NCBI RefSeq assembly: GCF_027571405.1
Contig: NZ_CP092969.1
Location: 124,001-188,000 of the forward strand
Length of the DNA stretch: 64,000 nt
Direction of reading: 5' to 3'
Source: Methylocystis parvus OBBP
Lineage (GTDB): Bacteria > Pseudomonadota > Alphaproteobacteria > Rhizobiales > Beijerinckiaceae
This document shows, piece after piece, positions 37,601 to 47,500 of the stretch. Both the position numbers and the translations under genes were made by a program. The notes beneath the pieces are model-generated. The model did not search any database, was not told where the DNA came from, and saw only the letters and a program-made list of their open reading frames with translations. How positions within the stretch are numbered: the stretch's first letter is position 1; every line of letters starts with the position of its first letter.

Positions 37601-37623
37601 CGTGGTTCCGAAACAATCGCTGA
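34618..37623 (+). CDS. SNF2-like SF2 helicase
   Basis: A 1001-aa helicase/translocase; ATG 34618 overlaps the PLD stop (ATGA). Motif I is VADEVGLGKTVVAQ (residues 32-39), motif II IFDEFQRF, motif III LLLSATPYRL. Then a long insertion of about 450 residues follows. The second RecA domain has LVFSRFRAVPQA, motif V TTSVGQEGLDFHAW and motif VI QREGRIQRFGG. The DEVGLGKT form and the QREGRIQR motif are those of SNF2/RapA-type translocases that act on duplex DNA or stalled complexes. With DUF6361 and PLD it forms a likely DNA-targeting defence module. Confidence 0.85.
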   Translation: MTPLKPFQESTVRSVLAAFRRRKRARRFLVADEVGLGKTVVAQHVVQRMAEGLGRPLVVFYMCSNLAIARQNRRKLLEILPSNEREDADCPIDRLSLLPASERPTHKTFHLYSLTPDTSIPIRKRHRRDGRQEERALVHALVEQVWPKLFDEWGKDVFQGSASVNWKHNVKEQRSKATDSGLREAFKASVRQEFNLAPYQQLLPELRARELDGLELISHLRNALAASAVEEVKPDLVIFDEFQRFRDLIEPQQDEAAQRVIGRLRGDDSDDPPALLLLSATPYRLYARRWEEETGTSHRAEFFELVEFLYGGDAAAKRKRKQAEEAFSKLETELRKGQPTSAEARAARNEVESLLCPIVSRTERASHDDGWDHFETRPVQAPVAPEDLTVFKHLSRSLDDTHRPDAVPYWTSIPLPMQTMGNHYVAWKSATTADTHGTPLLSKEMRDGFEAPDSWPHPRLRALQELAPATQLAIPWLSPTATWWPLRGVWKSQESPLRKLLVFSRFRAVPQAIAAALSFDLEAELLGGDRMTYEDVSRRKLLSATERHPLLGLFHPSPFLVEKTDPLEARSSDLRVIRREVRRQLKKAISALGVTIREDAPSLPIWKMLGRLERQAGNWRWIQRGWWQLRREIATGEEDAGLAQLLTDWGEEAERSIHSIKPASFELLVDYALGSPGVALGRALLRHWSGAVGEGGFANTLSASWNGLRNYLDQRCFYSLLRKGKESYPDAILRAVVDGNLEAVLDEHLWLISQLQSLSEDELADELRDGLTIKSGRFSFHPLQGNRDDTFSLRCHVAMPFVQSRVGTLERGEKPIRTDEMRRAFNTPFWPYVLATTSVGQEGLDFHAWCDTLVHWDLCRNPVDLEQREGRIQRFGGLSVRRAIAQNQQVRQQAMTERRLGESLWARIAAIANDTMGDASGLAPWWVCKDGKVTRYVFDVPTSEQKHWLQWMKEQRLLYRLALGQPNQEDLIEILSCKVEVNPETIRQAVANLSPWFRNNR

Positions 37624-37774
37624 TATGCCGGTTCTATCGCAAATTTGATGAGTGGACGAGGACGGCCTGCAACAAGGGGGGCTTTACGCGGCCAGTGTGA
37701 GGCTCTCACTTTCTTCATCAGTCATGTTATATCCTTTTGCATAGTGCTGGCTCTGGACGACCATAGGAAGCTCG

Positions 37775-38197
37775 ATGCTCGCCGTCGATAGATGGATCAA
37801 AAAGCATCCGGAATGGTTTGATCGCCCGAGGATCGAAATCGAAGAAGGTCACGAGGGCTGGCGACAATTGATCGACAACGCTTTCGAGGCTGTTGAGGAA
37901 GTTTTATCCATGCATTCAGGCGAATATTTTCGGGTCGTGCAAGTCAAAGAAAAATTCGGCGGGCTCAGAATATATTTCCGCGAAGAGGGTAGGCCCCAGG
38001 AGGCCAGTGCGCGTCTGCAGGAAATCATGAACGATGCGGAAGCGCGGTCGCGACGCATTTGTGAAATCTGCGGAGCACCAGCGCGCTTGGGCCTGAAAGA
38101 TTCAACCTTCAGCGTCCGCTGCGGGGCCTGCGCGCCCGATGGGTGGAAGCCAGTCGAGACTTCAGCCGAGTGCCCTGAGCGCCCAGAAATCCAGTAA
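37775..38197 (+). CDS. zinc-ribbon protein of unknown function
   Basis: A 140-aa protein (AGGAAG before ATG). The N-terminal alpha/beta part contains YFRVVQVKEKFGGLRIYFRE. The C-terminus has CEICGAPARLGLKD then VRCGACAPDGW, i.e. two CxxC pairs for one zinc. Similar small proteins with the string QVKEKFGGLR plus a zinc ribbon occur in many genomes as uncharacterised accessory genes. It is separate from the triad (151 bp) and from the next pair (167 bp), so it may be cargo. Confidence 0.6.
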   Translation: MLAVDRWIKKHPEWFDRPRIEIEEGHEGWRQLIDNAFEAVEEVLSMHSGEYFRVVQVKEKFGGLRIYFREEGRPQEASARLQEIMNDAEARSRRICEICGAPARLGLKDSTFSVRCGACAPDGWKPVETSAECPERPEIQ

Positions 38198-38364
38198 GAT
38201 AGATATGCATCGAGCGACTGGGTGGATCGCCGAACGCAAACTTGCGGACTATTTCCGTCGGCGGGTATACTTCAGCGCATTGTTTACACGTGAACGTGAT
38301 GCTCTTGCGTCTGTCGCAATCGTCAAAATGCTGAACAACACGATCCAATTCGGAGCTCATCCTC

Positions 38365-40974
38365 ATGGACCTCGTCTTCTCATGGTTTGCCGACGGCGAC
38401 GCATGGCCGGAGCACCCGGGCGCCGGGAGCGCCGTCCTCGACCAAGCGGTCGTCGGTCCACTGCGCCTGCTCGACCATGTTGAGACAATGCTCGGCCTGG
38501 GCGGGCCGCAGGTCGCCATGGTCGAGCGGATCGCGATTTACAAAAGGAAGATAGAGGCAGCGGGCGCGGATAGGTTCTGGTCAAAGTCGTTCGGACTCGA
38601 TCCTTGGTCGTCCACACGTGAGCTGCTGAGCTGGAGGGACGAACTGATCGAAGCCGGATGGCGCCCTGGCATCAGGCTCGAGCGCACGCGTCTTGCCGAC
38701 ATCGCCGCTGCTGAAGGAGTTGGTCCTGCTCTGCCGCCCGGAGTCGCCGACCGAGTGCGCGCCGTCATCGACGCGCTCGAGGAGAAGCCGACGCTTTCGT
38801 TGGAATCGATCAACCTCGTTGACGGTCGAAATCTCTTCCCCAACGGATGGCGCGCCATGCTCGACGGGCTGGAGCGCTGCGGCGTCTGCATCGAGCAACT
38901 TACCGCGCCAGCGCCGGCTTCGTTGGGTGATGGCCGACTGACGCTCCTCGTCGCGGACACGGAACTCGTCGCTGCGGAGGCGCTCGCTGCATGGCTCGCT
39001 GCTGCGCCGGAAAATAACGACGGATTGGTCTTCGTTCTCGGTAGGGATACGGCCCTGCTTGATCACGCGCTTGCCAAGGCCGGCCTGCCGCGTCTCGGCC
39101 ACTCGACGCCATCACCCCATCGGTCGCTTCTGCAGATCCTGCCGCTGGCCTTCGCCCTCGCGTGGGAGCCGCCAGATCCCAAACGGCTGCTCGATTTCCT
39201 TCTGCTTCCCCTCGGTCCCTTGCCGCGATCCGTCGCCAACAAGCTCGCGGATGTCGTTGCCGAGTCGCCCGGTATAGGGGGAGAAGACTGGATCGCGGGG
39301 TGGGTCGAGATCGAGAAGACGCTGGCCGAAGAGGAAGGCGCGGACGCCAAAAAGAACGCGGCGCGTCTTTCCGAATGGAGGGGTTTCGTCGAACCGAAGC
39401 GACACGATCCCAAGAAGGGGATGCCACGCGCCGCCGCGCGCAGGATCGCGGAGAAGGTTTCCTCATGGGCCGTCAAGCGAGCCGTCTCGTCCGACGATCC
39501 ACTGTTCTATGCGCTCGCGCAGACAGCCGCCGACCTCGCCGCGGCGATCGACGCCATCGAGACCGACACGCTCGACCGTCTGCTGCTCGAGCGCATGCTC
39601 GAACAGGCCATCGGCGTCGGCGTGGCCGATCCCTCAGCGGTCGCGGAGGCTGCCCCATGGCGGTCGGTCCAGCATCCGGGGGCGGTTTGGGGTGAAGCGA
39701 GAACAATCGTCTGGTGGCATTTCGCGGACATGGGGGAAGCTGGTTACAGCACGGTCTGGAACGTGCTGGAGCGCGACGCCCTCGCCAAAGGCGGCTGTCC
39801 CCTGGACGAGCCGGAACTCGCACCGCAGCGGCTGGCGGCCGCGTGGGAGCGCCCGTTGCGGCACGGGCGAGAGAAGATCGTCCTCGTCCGCCCGGCGCTT
39901 GCCGCCGGGGCCGAGACGAGCGCGCATCCCCTCTGGCATTCGCTGGTCGCACAACGACCCTCCCTTGAAGAGGAGATCTCCGCCCGCGCCGAGGCTGTCC
40001 TTTTGGATCGCAATCCGACGCTTGCTGGCCGGAAGCTCGTCCGCGCCCCGGTCGCGCTTGTCTCGCCGCCCGCGCCAAGATTGGAATGGATGGCGCCCGC
40101 GCACGCCATCAGCGCGAGATCGCTCGAGTCCGCGACGTCGCTCGCCTCACTGCTCGCCTGCCCTTTGCAGTGGACGCTAAGATATGCGGGCAAGCTCTAC
40201 CCCGGCGTCCGGCAATCGTTGCCGAACATGGACACTCTTGTGGGCACGCTCGCGCACCGGATCGCGCAGGAAATATTCCACCCCGGCGACCCTCCGGCCC
40301 CCGAGGCGGCCGAAGCCAAGGCCGCCACACTCTTGGATGAATTGCTGCCGCGGATCGCCGCGACGTTGCTGTTGCCCGGCGCTTCGGGCGAACTCGCTGC
40401 CGCGAGGAGCGCGGTTCCCCAGGCGCTCGCGGAACTCGCTCGCTTCCTTCGATCGGGGAAGCTGAGCGTTGTCGGTGTCGAATACGGCTTCTCGGTTCCC
40501 GACACGCTCGCCACCTGCGCTGGCGTGAACGGTCGCATCGACCTCTTGACGAAAACGGCGGAGGAGCGCCTCGTCGTGATCGACCTTAAATGGCAGCGTA
40601 GCGAAAGCTGGCGGCGCGCCGAACTGAAGAACGGAGTCGCTTTGCAACTGTCCGTCTACGCCCGCCACGTCTCCGACGAAAATGTCGACGCGGCGACGGG
40701 ATATTTCATGCTTCGCCAACGGCGTTTTCTGACCGCAACGCCGCTTCGCGGCGAAGGGACGACGACGGTGATCGATGGCCCGACGCCCAAAGACACATGG
40801 GACCGGGTCGTCGCCTCATGGACGTCCGCGATGTCGGATATCGAAGCCGGCACGGTTCGAGCGCTATTCGATCAAAGTGACACGAAGCTCGAAGACTTCA
40901 CCGATCGCTATCTCTTGGTCCCGCCAAAATGCGGGTACTGCGATTACGCGGGCCTTTGCGAGGTGAACTCATGA
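38365..40974 (+). CDS. AddB-like Fe-S PD-(D/E)XK nuclease protein
   Basis: An 869-aa protein (GGAG upstream). The N-terminal 550 residues resemble a divergent helicase-like scaffold as in AddB, without a Walker A motif. The C-terminal domain is a RecB/AddB-type nuclease: GRIDLLTKTAEERLVVIDLKW (from about residue 723; D and D-x-K), followed by a LQLSVYA helix. Four cysteines fit the AddB/Cas4 iron-sulfur latch: Cys599 in LLACPLQW, and Cys856, Cys859, Cys865 in CGYCDYAGLCEV. It overlaps the AddA-like gene by ATGA. Its partner and order mimic addB-addA, but the sequence is far from the housekeeping pair. Confidence 0.75.
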   Translation: MDLVFSWFADGDAWPEHPGAGSAVLDQAVVGPLRLLDHVETMLGLGGPQVAMVERIAIYKRKIEAAGADRFWSKSFGLDPWSSTRELLSWRDELIEAGWRPGIRLERTRLADIAAAEGVGPALPPGVADRVRAVIDALEEKPTLSLESINLVDGRNLFPNGWRAMLDGLERCGVCIEQLTAPAPASLGDGRLTLLVADTELVAAEALAAWLAAAPENNDGLVFVLGRDTALLDHALAKAGLPRLGHSTPSPHRSLLQILPLAFALAWEPPDPKRLLDFLLLPLGPLPRSVANKLADVVAESPGIGGEDWIAGWVEIEKTLAEEEGADAKKNAARLSEWRGFVEPKRHDPKKGMPRAAARRIAEKVSSWAVKRAVSSDDPLFYALAQTAADLAAAIDAIETDTLDRLLLERMLEQAIGVGVADPSAVAEAAPWRSVQHPGAVWGEARTIVWWHFADMGEAGYSTVWNVLERDALAKGGCPLDEPELAPQRLAAAWERPLRHGREKIVLVRPALAAGAETSAHPLWHSLVAQRPSLEEEISARAEAVLLDRNPTLAGRKLVRAPVALVSPPAPRLEWMAPAHAISARSLESATSLASLLACPLQWTLRYAGKLYPGVRQSLPNMDTLVGTLAHRIAQEIFHPGDPPAPEAAEAKAATLLDELLPRIAATLLLPGASGELAAARSAVPQALAELARFLRSGKLSVVGVEYGFSVPDTLATCAGVNGRIDLLTKTAEERLVVIDLKWQRSESWRRAELKNGVALQLSVYARHVSDENVDAATGYFMLRQRRFLTATPLRGEGTTTVIDGPTPKDTWDRVVASWTSAMSDIEAGTVRALFDQSDTKLEDFTDRYLLVPPKCGYCDYAGLCEVNS

Positions 40975-43900
40975 ATGACAAGAATGGATCGCACACGGTC
41001 GGCATCGCCACGGCGTCCGCGGGAACGGGAAAGACCTACGATCTGACCTCGCGGATCGAGGCGGAGATCGAAGCAGGGCGCGCACCCGAGCGGATCGTCG
41101 CCAGCACGTTCACTGTGAAGGCCGCGGGCGAATTGCGGGAACGGGCCCGCCAGCGGCTGATCGGCAACGGGAACTCCGAGGCGGCCGTCCGGTTGCTCGG
41201 CGCGAGGATCAACACGATCAACGGGGTCAGCGGCGGTCTGGTCAAGGAGTTCGCGTTCGGTCTCGGCCTTTCCCCCATTGTCGACGTCATCGACGAAGGC
41301 GCTGCGGCTACCGCGTTTCGGCAAGCAGCCGACGTCGCGATCGGGCGGCGCGCCGACGAATTGGGGCGGCTGTCTCGACTCTTCGGATACGACGAGGCCT
41401 ACGTCAGCAAGGATTGGCGCGCCGACGTGAATAGGATCGTTGAACTCTCCCGCGCGAACAACATCGCTTCTGAGGCCTTGGCCAATTGCGCTGAACGCTC
41501 CATCGAAGGCTTCACTTCGCTTTTGTCGCCTGTCGTCGCCGGCGAAACGGAAGCCGGGCTGGACGCCGCGTTGCGCGCGGCGATCGATGCGCTGCTGTCC
41601 CGCTATCCGACCAACGAGGGCCTGACCAAGGGGACGATCGGATCGCTGCAAGAAGTCCGAGAGATCGTCGGGAGAGGAAGGATCGAGGACTGGCCGTGGA
41701 GTCGCTGGGCGAAGCTCTCGAAGGCTTCCGGGACCAAGGTCGACGATCCGTATTTCGTCCCGGTGCGAGAGGCCGCTTCCGCCTTCGCACGTCATCCGCG
41801 ACTGCTCGATCAGGCGACACGTTTGATTTCCGGCCTCTTCGCCTGCGCGGCGGAGGCCATGCGAGCCTACGAAGCGCACAAGCGGAGCTGGGGTCTTGTC
41901 GACTTCGTCGACCAGGATCGCCTGCTGCTGGAGCTCTTGGGAAATCGGGATCTCGAAATTCAGTTGCGGGATCGCATCGAGTCCGTCTTCGTCGACGAGT
42001 TCCAAGATACGAGCCCCCTGCAACTCGCGAACTTCGTCGCCATGTCGAGGATCGCCCGGTCGAGCGTCTGGGTGGGTGACCCCAAGCAGGCGATTTACGG
42101 ATTCCGTGGCACAGACCCGGATCTTATCACGCATGTCGCTCCCAAGATCCAAGAGGCGACGGGTGGAACGCGGTCCACACTCCACAAGAATTGGCGCAGC
42201 CGCCCTGGCCTCGTCGCCTTTTTCAATGACGCCTTCGGCCCCACCTTTGATGCGATGGGTCTGCCGCCAGAAGCGACGCGCATCGCCAAGGTCGAGCGTG
42301 ATGACCTTCCGGGACAAGGTACCGCCCTCGCCGTCTGGCGCATCGAACGCGAATTCGCCGCTTCGGTCGTCTCCGGTGTCGTCGACGCTCTCGCCGAGGG
42401 AACGGAATGGCGGGTCGCCCGCGACAGCATGGCCGAGCCGCTCGCCCCTGGTGACATCGCAATCCTCTGCCGCACCAACGGCGAGTGCCTCGGGATCGCC
42501 GACGCGCTCGCGACTGCAGGGATGAAAGTGGCGATCGAACGCGGTGGACTGTTCGGGACACTCGAGGCCAGGCTCGCTATCGCCGCGCTGCGCTGGTGCG
42601 CTGACCGGCGAGACACTGTGGCGCTCGCGGAACTCGCGCATCTCTTACACGAAGGTCACGGCCAGCCGGCATGGTTCGAAGCCAGCCTGCGGGACGATCG
42701 GGTTGAAGCTATCGAAGCTCTCGTCCCACTCGCCGCCGATTTGCGCGCCATCGCGGACAAAGGCGTCCACAAGACGCCTGTTGAATTCATGGACTCGGTT
42801 TTCGCACTCGGTGGCGTCGCCAAGTCGATCTTGAGGTGGGGGAATGCCCAGGATCGGCTCCTCAATTTGGAAGCGTTGCGCGGCCTCGTCACCGAATATC
42901 AAGAGGACCGGCATCGGAACCGCGCGCCGACGACGGCGACCGACCTTTGCGCTTGGCTTGAGGAGCAGGAGGCGAACCAACCGAAAAGCCGTGCGCTCGA
43001 CGCAGTCACAGTAATGACCTATCACGCCTCGAAGGGCCTCGAATGGCCATTCGTCGTCCTGACGAGCCTGGACGCAAAGCCCAAGGCGAACGCCTTCGGC
43101 CTGCACGTCGCGAGCGACGTCTCCGGCAGCGAGATCGACTGGTCCGATCCGCTGGCTGGCAGGTGGTTGCGCTATTGGCCGTGGCCTTTCGGAGCCCAGA
43201 AGAAGGACGTTTTCCTCGACACGACCGCCGCGAATTCCGATGCCGGACGAACGGCGGAGCGTTCCGAGCGCGAGGAGCGAGCTCGTCTTCTATATGTCGG
43301 CGCAACGCGCGCGCGAGATTATCTGATTCTGGCTTTGCCGAGATCGAAATCGGGCTGGGCGTGGCTCGATGAGCTGCAGTCCGATGCCGGCGGATCGGCT
43401 TTAGCCGCCCCCGAACTCGGCTGCATCGAGGTCAAAGTGAACGGCAATCCCCATGCCGTCCGCGTGTACGCGCCGTCCCCTCTCGATGAAAGCGCTTCCG
43501 CCGACCCGATAGTCGGCTTTAGCGGTCCGGAAGAGTACCCGCGGACGTTCCCGCCGCTCACTCTGAAGCCCAGCGAAGGGGGCGCCGTCGAGGATACGAC
43601 GATTACCGAAGAGATCGATCTTGGCGCCCGCCTGCCGTTCGCCGGTTCTCTGGAGATGGATCGCGTCGGAGAGGCGATTCACCGCTTTCTCGCGGCGGAC
43701 AATCCTGCTTGGGACGAGGCCCGACGGGTCGTCCTCGCCAAACGACAGCTCGACGCGTGGGGCGTCATGGGCCTTGATCCGCGCGACGTCGTGACAATGG
43801 GCTCGCGGTTCCGCCGCTTTGTCGAAAAACGATGGCCCGGCGCCGTCCTGAAGCGCGAGGCACCGATCGTCTACCGCATCGGCGACCGCACAATGTCCGG

Positions 43901-44132
43901 ACGCATCGACGCAGTCGCCGAGACGCCCGACGTGATCGTCGTCTTCGATCATAAGAGTTTCCCTGGCGCCCCCGACAAATGGCTCGACCAAGCCAAGAAG
44001 CACGCCGGCCAGTTGCAGCTCTATCGTGAGGCGATCGCCGCTTCGCTGTCGACTCCCAAGCAGGTCATACTGGCCCTGCATCTGCCGATCTCCGGCGAGG
44101 TGCTGATGGTGGGCGTCCGCGATAGGGCTTGA
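40971..44132 (+). CDS. AddA-like UvrD helicase with C-terminal nuclease domain
   Basis: A 1053-aa SF1A helicase. Motif I is TASAGTGKTYDL (15-22); motif Ia FTVKAAGELRERA; motif II FVDEFQDTSPLQ (about 342); motif III VGDPKQAIYGFRG; motif IV NWRSRPGL; motif V VMTYHASKGLEWP; motif VI YVGATRARDYLI. The C-terminal nuclease domain has GRIDAVAETPDVIVVFDHKS (about 977) and a QLQLYREA helix, as in AddA/RecB. It would unwind and cut DNA ends together with the upstream Fe-S protein. Being inside a defence cassette suggests an anti-phage end-processing role instead of housekeeping repair. Confidence 0.85.
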   Translation: MNDKNGSHTVGIATASAGTGKTYDLTSRIEAEIEAGRAPERIVASTFTVKAAGELRERARQRLIGNGNSEAAVRLLGARINTINGVSGGLVKEFAFGLGLSPIVDVIDEGAAATAFRQAADVAIGRRADELGRLSRLFGYDEAYVSKDWRADVNRIVELSRANNIASEALANCAERSIEGFTSLLSPVVAGETEAGLDAALRAAIDALLSRYPTNEGLTKGTIGSLQEVREIVGRGRIEDWPWSRWAKLSKASGTKVDDPYFVPVREAASAFARHPRLLDQATRLISGLFACAAEAMRAYEAHKRSWGLVDFVDQDRLLLELLGNRDLEIQLRDRIESVFVDEFQDTSPLQLANFVAMSRIARSSVWVGDPKQAIYGFRGTDPDLITHVAPKIQEATGGTRSTLHKNWRSRPGLVAFFNDAFGPTFDAMGLPPEATRIAKVERDDLPGQGTALAVWRIEREFAASVVSGVVDALAEGTEWRVARDSMAEPLAPGDIAILCRTNGECLGIADALATAGMKVAIERGGLFGTLEARLAIAALRWCADRRDTVALAELAHLLHEGHGQPAWFEASLRDDRVEAIEALVPLAADLRAIADKGVHKTPVEFMDSVFALGGVAKSILRWGNAQDRLLNLEALRGLVTEYQEDRHRNRAPTTATDLCAWLEEQEANQPKSRALDAVTVMTYHASKGLEWPFVVLTSLDAKPKANAFGLHVASDVSGSEIDWSDPLAGRWLRYWPWPFGAQKKDVFLDTTAANSDAGRTAERSEREERARLLYVGATRARDYLILALPRSKSGWAWLDELQSDAGGSALAAPELGCIEVKVNGNPHAVRVYAPSPLDESASADPIVGFSGPEEYPRTFPPLTLKPSEGGAVEDTTITEEIDLGARLPFAGSLEMDRVGEAIHRFLAADNPAWDEARRVVLAKRQLDAWGVMGLDPRDVVTMGSRFRRFVEKRWPGAVLKREAPIVYRIGDRTMSGRIDAVAETPDVIVVFDHKSFPGAPDKWLDQAKKHAGQLQLYREAIAASLSTPKQVILALHLPISGEVLMVGVRDRA

Positions 44133-44556
44133 CACGTTCTGGTCCGCGGAATTGCGACAATCATTCGCTGCTGAGACCGTTCCCGTTTCCGGGAGGCGTG
44201 TCATCCCGCTCCGAGCTCCAGAGGCCGGACATGCCGATGACCGGAATTTTGGCCTGGCGCGCATAGTATTCTTGAGTGGTTTCCGTCCAGGCCACTTGAT
44301 CCTTCTGTCGACTCGCAACCAATCACAAGCCGCTGAATCCACGCTCAATTTTAATTTTCGTTTGGGTTCTTGCTCCCGACAGACCTTGAGCGGCGCCCCA
44401 GTTGGGGGTGCGTCAAGACCTCATGCGCCCGACGGCGATAGCCCGCGCGTCGTGGTTTTGATTTTGCGTTTACGCGACTGGGCGATAAAGACTGAAACAG
44501 AATATCTGCAATCGATATCGCACTCGAAAGCCGTCACTGTGGACCTCCCCCCTTTT
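44133..44556 (+). other. probable leader region before the large NTPase gene
   Basis: The frame of the next gene stays open across these 424 bp, but the translation (for example SRPHAPDGDSPR) lacks protein character until about 44540. I see no strong ribosome site for any start. A TTGATT at 44458 with ATAAAG about 20 bp further is a weak promoter candidate. I place the gene start at ATG 44557 with low certainty. Confidence 0.4.
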
Positions 44557-47500
44557 ATGTCTGCGGACCGAATAGCGACCCTCTGCGATTGGCCGGCCGC
44601 AGATCGCCGACGTCTTGTCAAGCAACTCGGCCTAGTGAGCGCCCAAGGAGCCGAGATCGATCCCCAAGATGATACCGCGTTTTGGGACGCCCTCGTTGCC
44701 AGCTTCTTGTCAAATCCCACTGCTTACAAGACACTTGTGTTGCACTTGAAGCACCTCTCAAAGAAAGCCTTTTCGCGGCGGCCCGATCAGAAAGCCTTCG
44801 ACCGGCTCGTTGCAAAGGCTCGGCTTCAAAGGTCTGTTTTCGCCGATGGCGAAACCGATTTCCTCCCGCGCGTTGCCGAAGTTGCGGCGGGCAGCGAAGC
44901 GTTTAACGAACTCGCTGATTGGCTCTGGGGAGCCTGGCTTTTTGGACTTTCGGCGCAGAATATCTCGGCGGTAATCGATGCCTACGAACCGCTGCAGGAC
45001 ATCTTCGGTTCTTGGCGCCCCGCGATTGAAGCAGAGAATGACAAAATGCTGACAGAAGGCAAGGACTTGGTGACGACGGAGCCCGCGAGAACCGATGACA
45101 TCGCCATGCTTTTTCGCCAGGTTCGATTTAACCTCGACGAGGCGGAGCGCCTTGATGCAGATGCGCCGCTGGTCGCTGCCATTGCCGCGATCGAGAAAAT
45201 CGGCGATCTTCTGCGCGCCCGGAGGGAAGAAACGGAGCGCATGCGGTCGGCCTCGCTCGTAACTCAGACTGTTTTGGAGCAACTCCGAACGCGCGATGAG
45301 CCTGCCGACGAACAGGCCGCCGCGAGATTGCACAAGGCGCTCGACCAGTTTTGCGATATTGCATCGGGAATATCCTACGCCGACATAACGCACTTGGCCA
45401 TGAAGGTCGCGCAAATGGTCCGTGATGCAGATGCAGCGCGGTCGGCCTGGCATGAGGCCGAAGCGGCGCACCGCGCGAGCCCTTTCGACAGCGACGCGCG
45501 GCGGACCTACTCCGACGCACTCGACCGTTACCAACGGGCCGAGGAACATCTCGCCGGGCTTCTCGAAACGGCAACGAGTGAGACCAGAGAGGTCGCGGCA
45601 ACCATACAACCCAGCATCGTTGAAGAGACCAAGCTTACGGTTGAAACGACCGCAATTAACAAACCCACTGCCTTATTGCCCGTTGAATTCGCCCTTCCTG
45701 TCGCAGCCCAAAATAATGATGGACCCAACGACGAGCCCGAGGGCGGACTTTCTTTCTCCGTGAATCGATATGAGGAAAATATCTTGGCCGCGGCGGAGGC
45801 AGACGCCAATTTCGAACATTCAGTCGCGGGAGTTTCGGAAGATGGGATTAACCAAGCTGGCTCCTCAGATCAGGAAGAAAATATTACGGATACCATCAAC
45901 GAGCTTGCGGACGGTGACCTGATTAACCGGAGCGAAGACGCCGAGCGCCTCGCGGCAACGCTCCTAAGACGCCACGACATAGGTTTGTTCGGGATTGCCT
46001 GTACTGCAGGCGCGGAGCTCAACTTCCCACTGCCTCATCCGGCGCTTGCCCGATTGTTGGGCTTATCAGGTTTGCAGGACGCCGAGGCGCAGCTGCATTT
46101 CACTGAGTCTCTTCAAATCCTTCTAACGGCGACCCATGAGCCGATACACCGTGGCGACACGTGGCTCCGTTTTGCGGCGCTCAGCCTCCCCGCGATCACG
46201 GATCCGACATTGCTTTGCCGGACAGCTCTCGAGCAATTGAAACTTGATGATTCAATGGTTGTTGCGGCTAAAGACCTTCAAGCGGCAATCGTATCTCTTG
46301 ATCGCGCTTACCCGGCACTAGAGGCGCTGGCGCAAACGAATACTCCTGAGGCGGATCAGGAATTCAGGGATGCGCAATCGGCCCTGCGTCGCCATGTCGA
46401 TCTAGTCAGGGGTGGCACTCTCGCCTACCAAGCGGCAACGGTCGTCGCCCACAAACTGGCGCAGGCTTTTGAGGAAATTGCGAGGGGTCATCTTGATCCT
46501 GACGCAGTCGAAGGCATGATTGATGCCGTGATGCGCGTCGACGAAACCGACGAGGCGATCATCAGGCGGCTCGACAGGGAAGGTCGGGGCGCCGTCGCGG
46601 AGCGCAAACCCATCGAAGCGCGCGCGCTCGCACGCCTCAAGGCGATCGTCAAGGAATTTAGGGCGCTGGCGTTGCGGTTGACGCGCGCCGCAGATCTTTT
46701 GCACGAGCAACGCCGTTCAAGTGCTCAGACGATTGAAGCGACGCGACGGAAAGGCCGAGACCTGCACCGACGCTTTAAGTCGGCGGCCGAAACTTTCAAT
46801 GGCTTGGCAGAAACTCAGACAAGCATTGACGATTTTTCTATCGCCTGCGCGGCGATCGCCGCTGTTTTGCTACGTAGCCATGCGCAAGCCATTGAAACCG
46901 GCATGTCGTCGAATCCGTTCCGGTACGCCATCGATTACGACCATTTTCGTCTGCCAGGAGCAACCCGACGGCCAGATTTGACTCCCGAGGCTGCCTGGGA
47001 TGCACTTCTCGATCTCGAGCGAAAGCCAGCTATGAACTGGCTTGAAGCGTTCGACGTCGCGATGGATCGGCGAGAGCATCTTGCAACCGAAGCGTTCCTC
47101 GCATTGGCGGCCCCCTTGGCTGATGACCGATCACTCGCCGCTGAGCGAGGGGAGGCGATTGCTGCGGCGCGCAGCTATGTCGAAAACGAGCGCGCCAAGC
47201 TGCGGGATGATCTGCTCACCGTGATGAACTATGCCCCCGCTGGCGAGACCAGCCTGGATTTACTCTACCAGGGCGTCGCTCAGATCGACGTGAAGGAATT
47301 GCCGAGGAGTGATTTGAGCCTCGCTGCGGGTGCCGACGGGCGTGAAATTCTCGATTTTCCGGATGCGCTTACTGAAATCGAGTCAGCCAAGGAGAACGTC
47401 CGCCGCGTCCGGGCCAGCGCCCTGAAAGCACTTGAGGACCGCCTTGCAAGTATTGAGGGAACCGTTCCGGCAGATACCGTCGCTTCGCTTCGCAAGTTGG

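Noticed and set aside
40944..42641. 565-codon open frame opposite the AddA-like gene
   Set aside because: Antisense in high-GC DNA; Asp/Gly/Arg-rich with no motif, while the plus strand has all UvrD motifs.
44152..44538. First about 130 residues of the giant NTPase frame
   Set aside because: Low-complexity, Arg/Pro/Ser-rich translation without ribosome site; more likely an open but untranslated leader.
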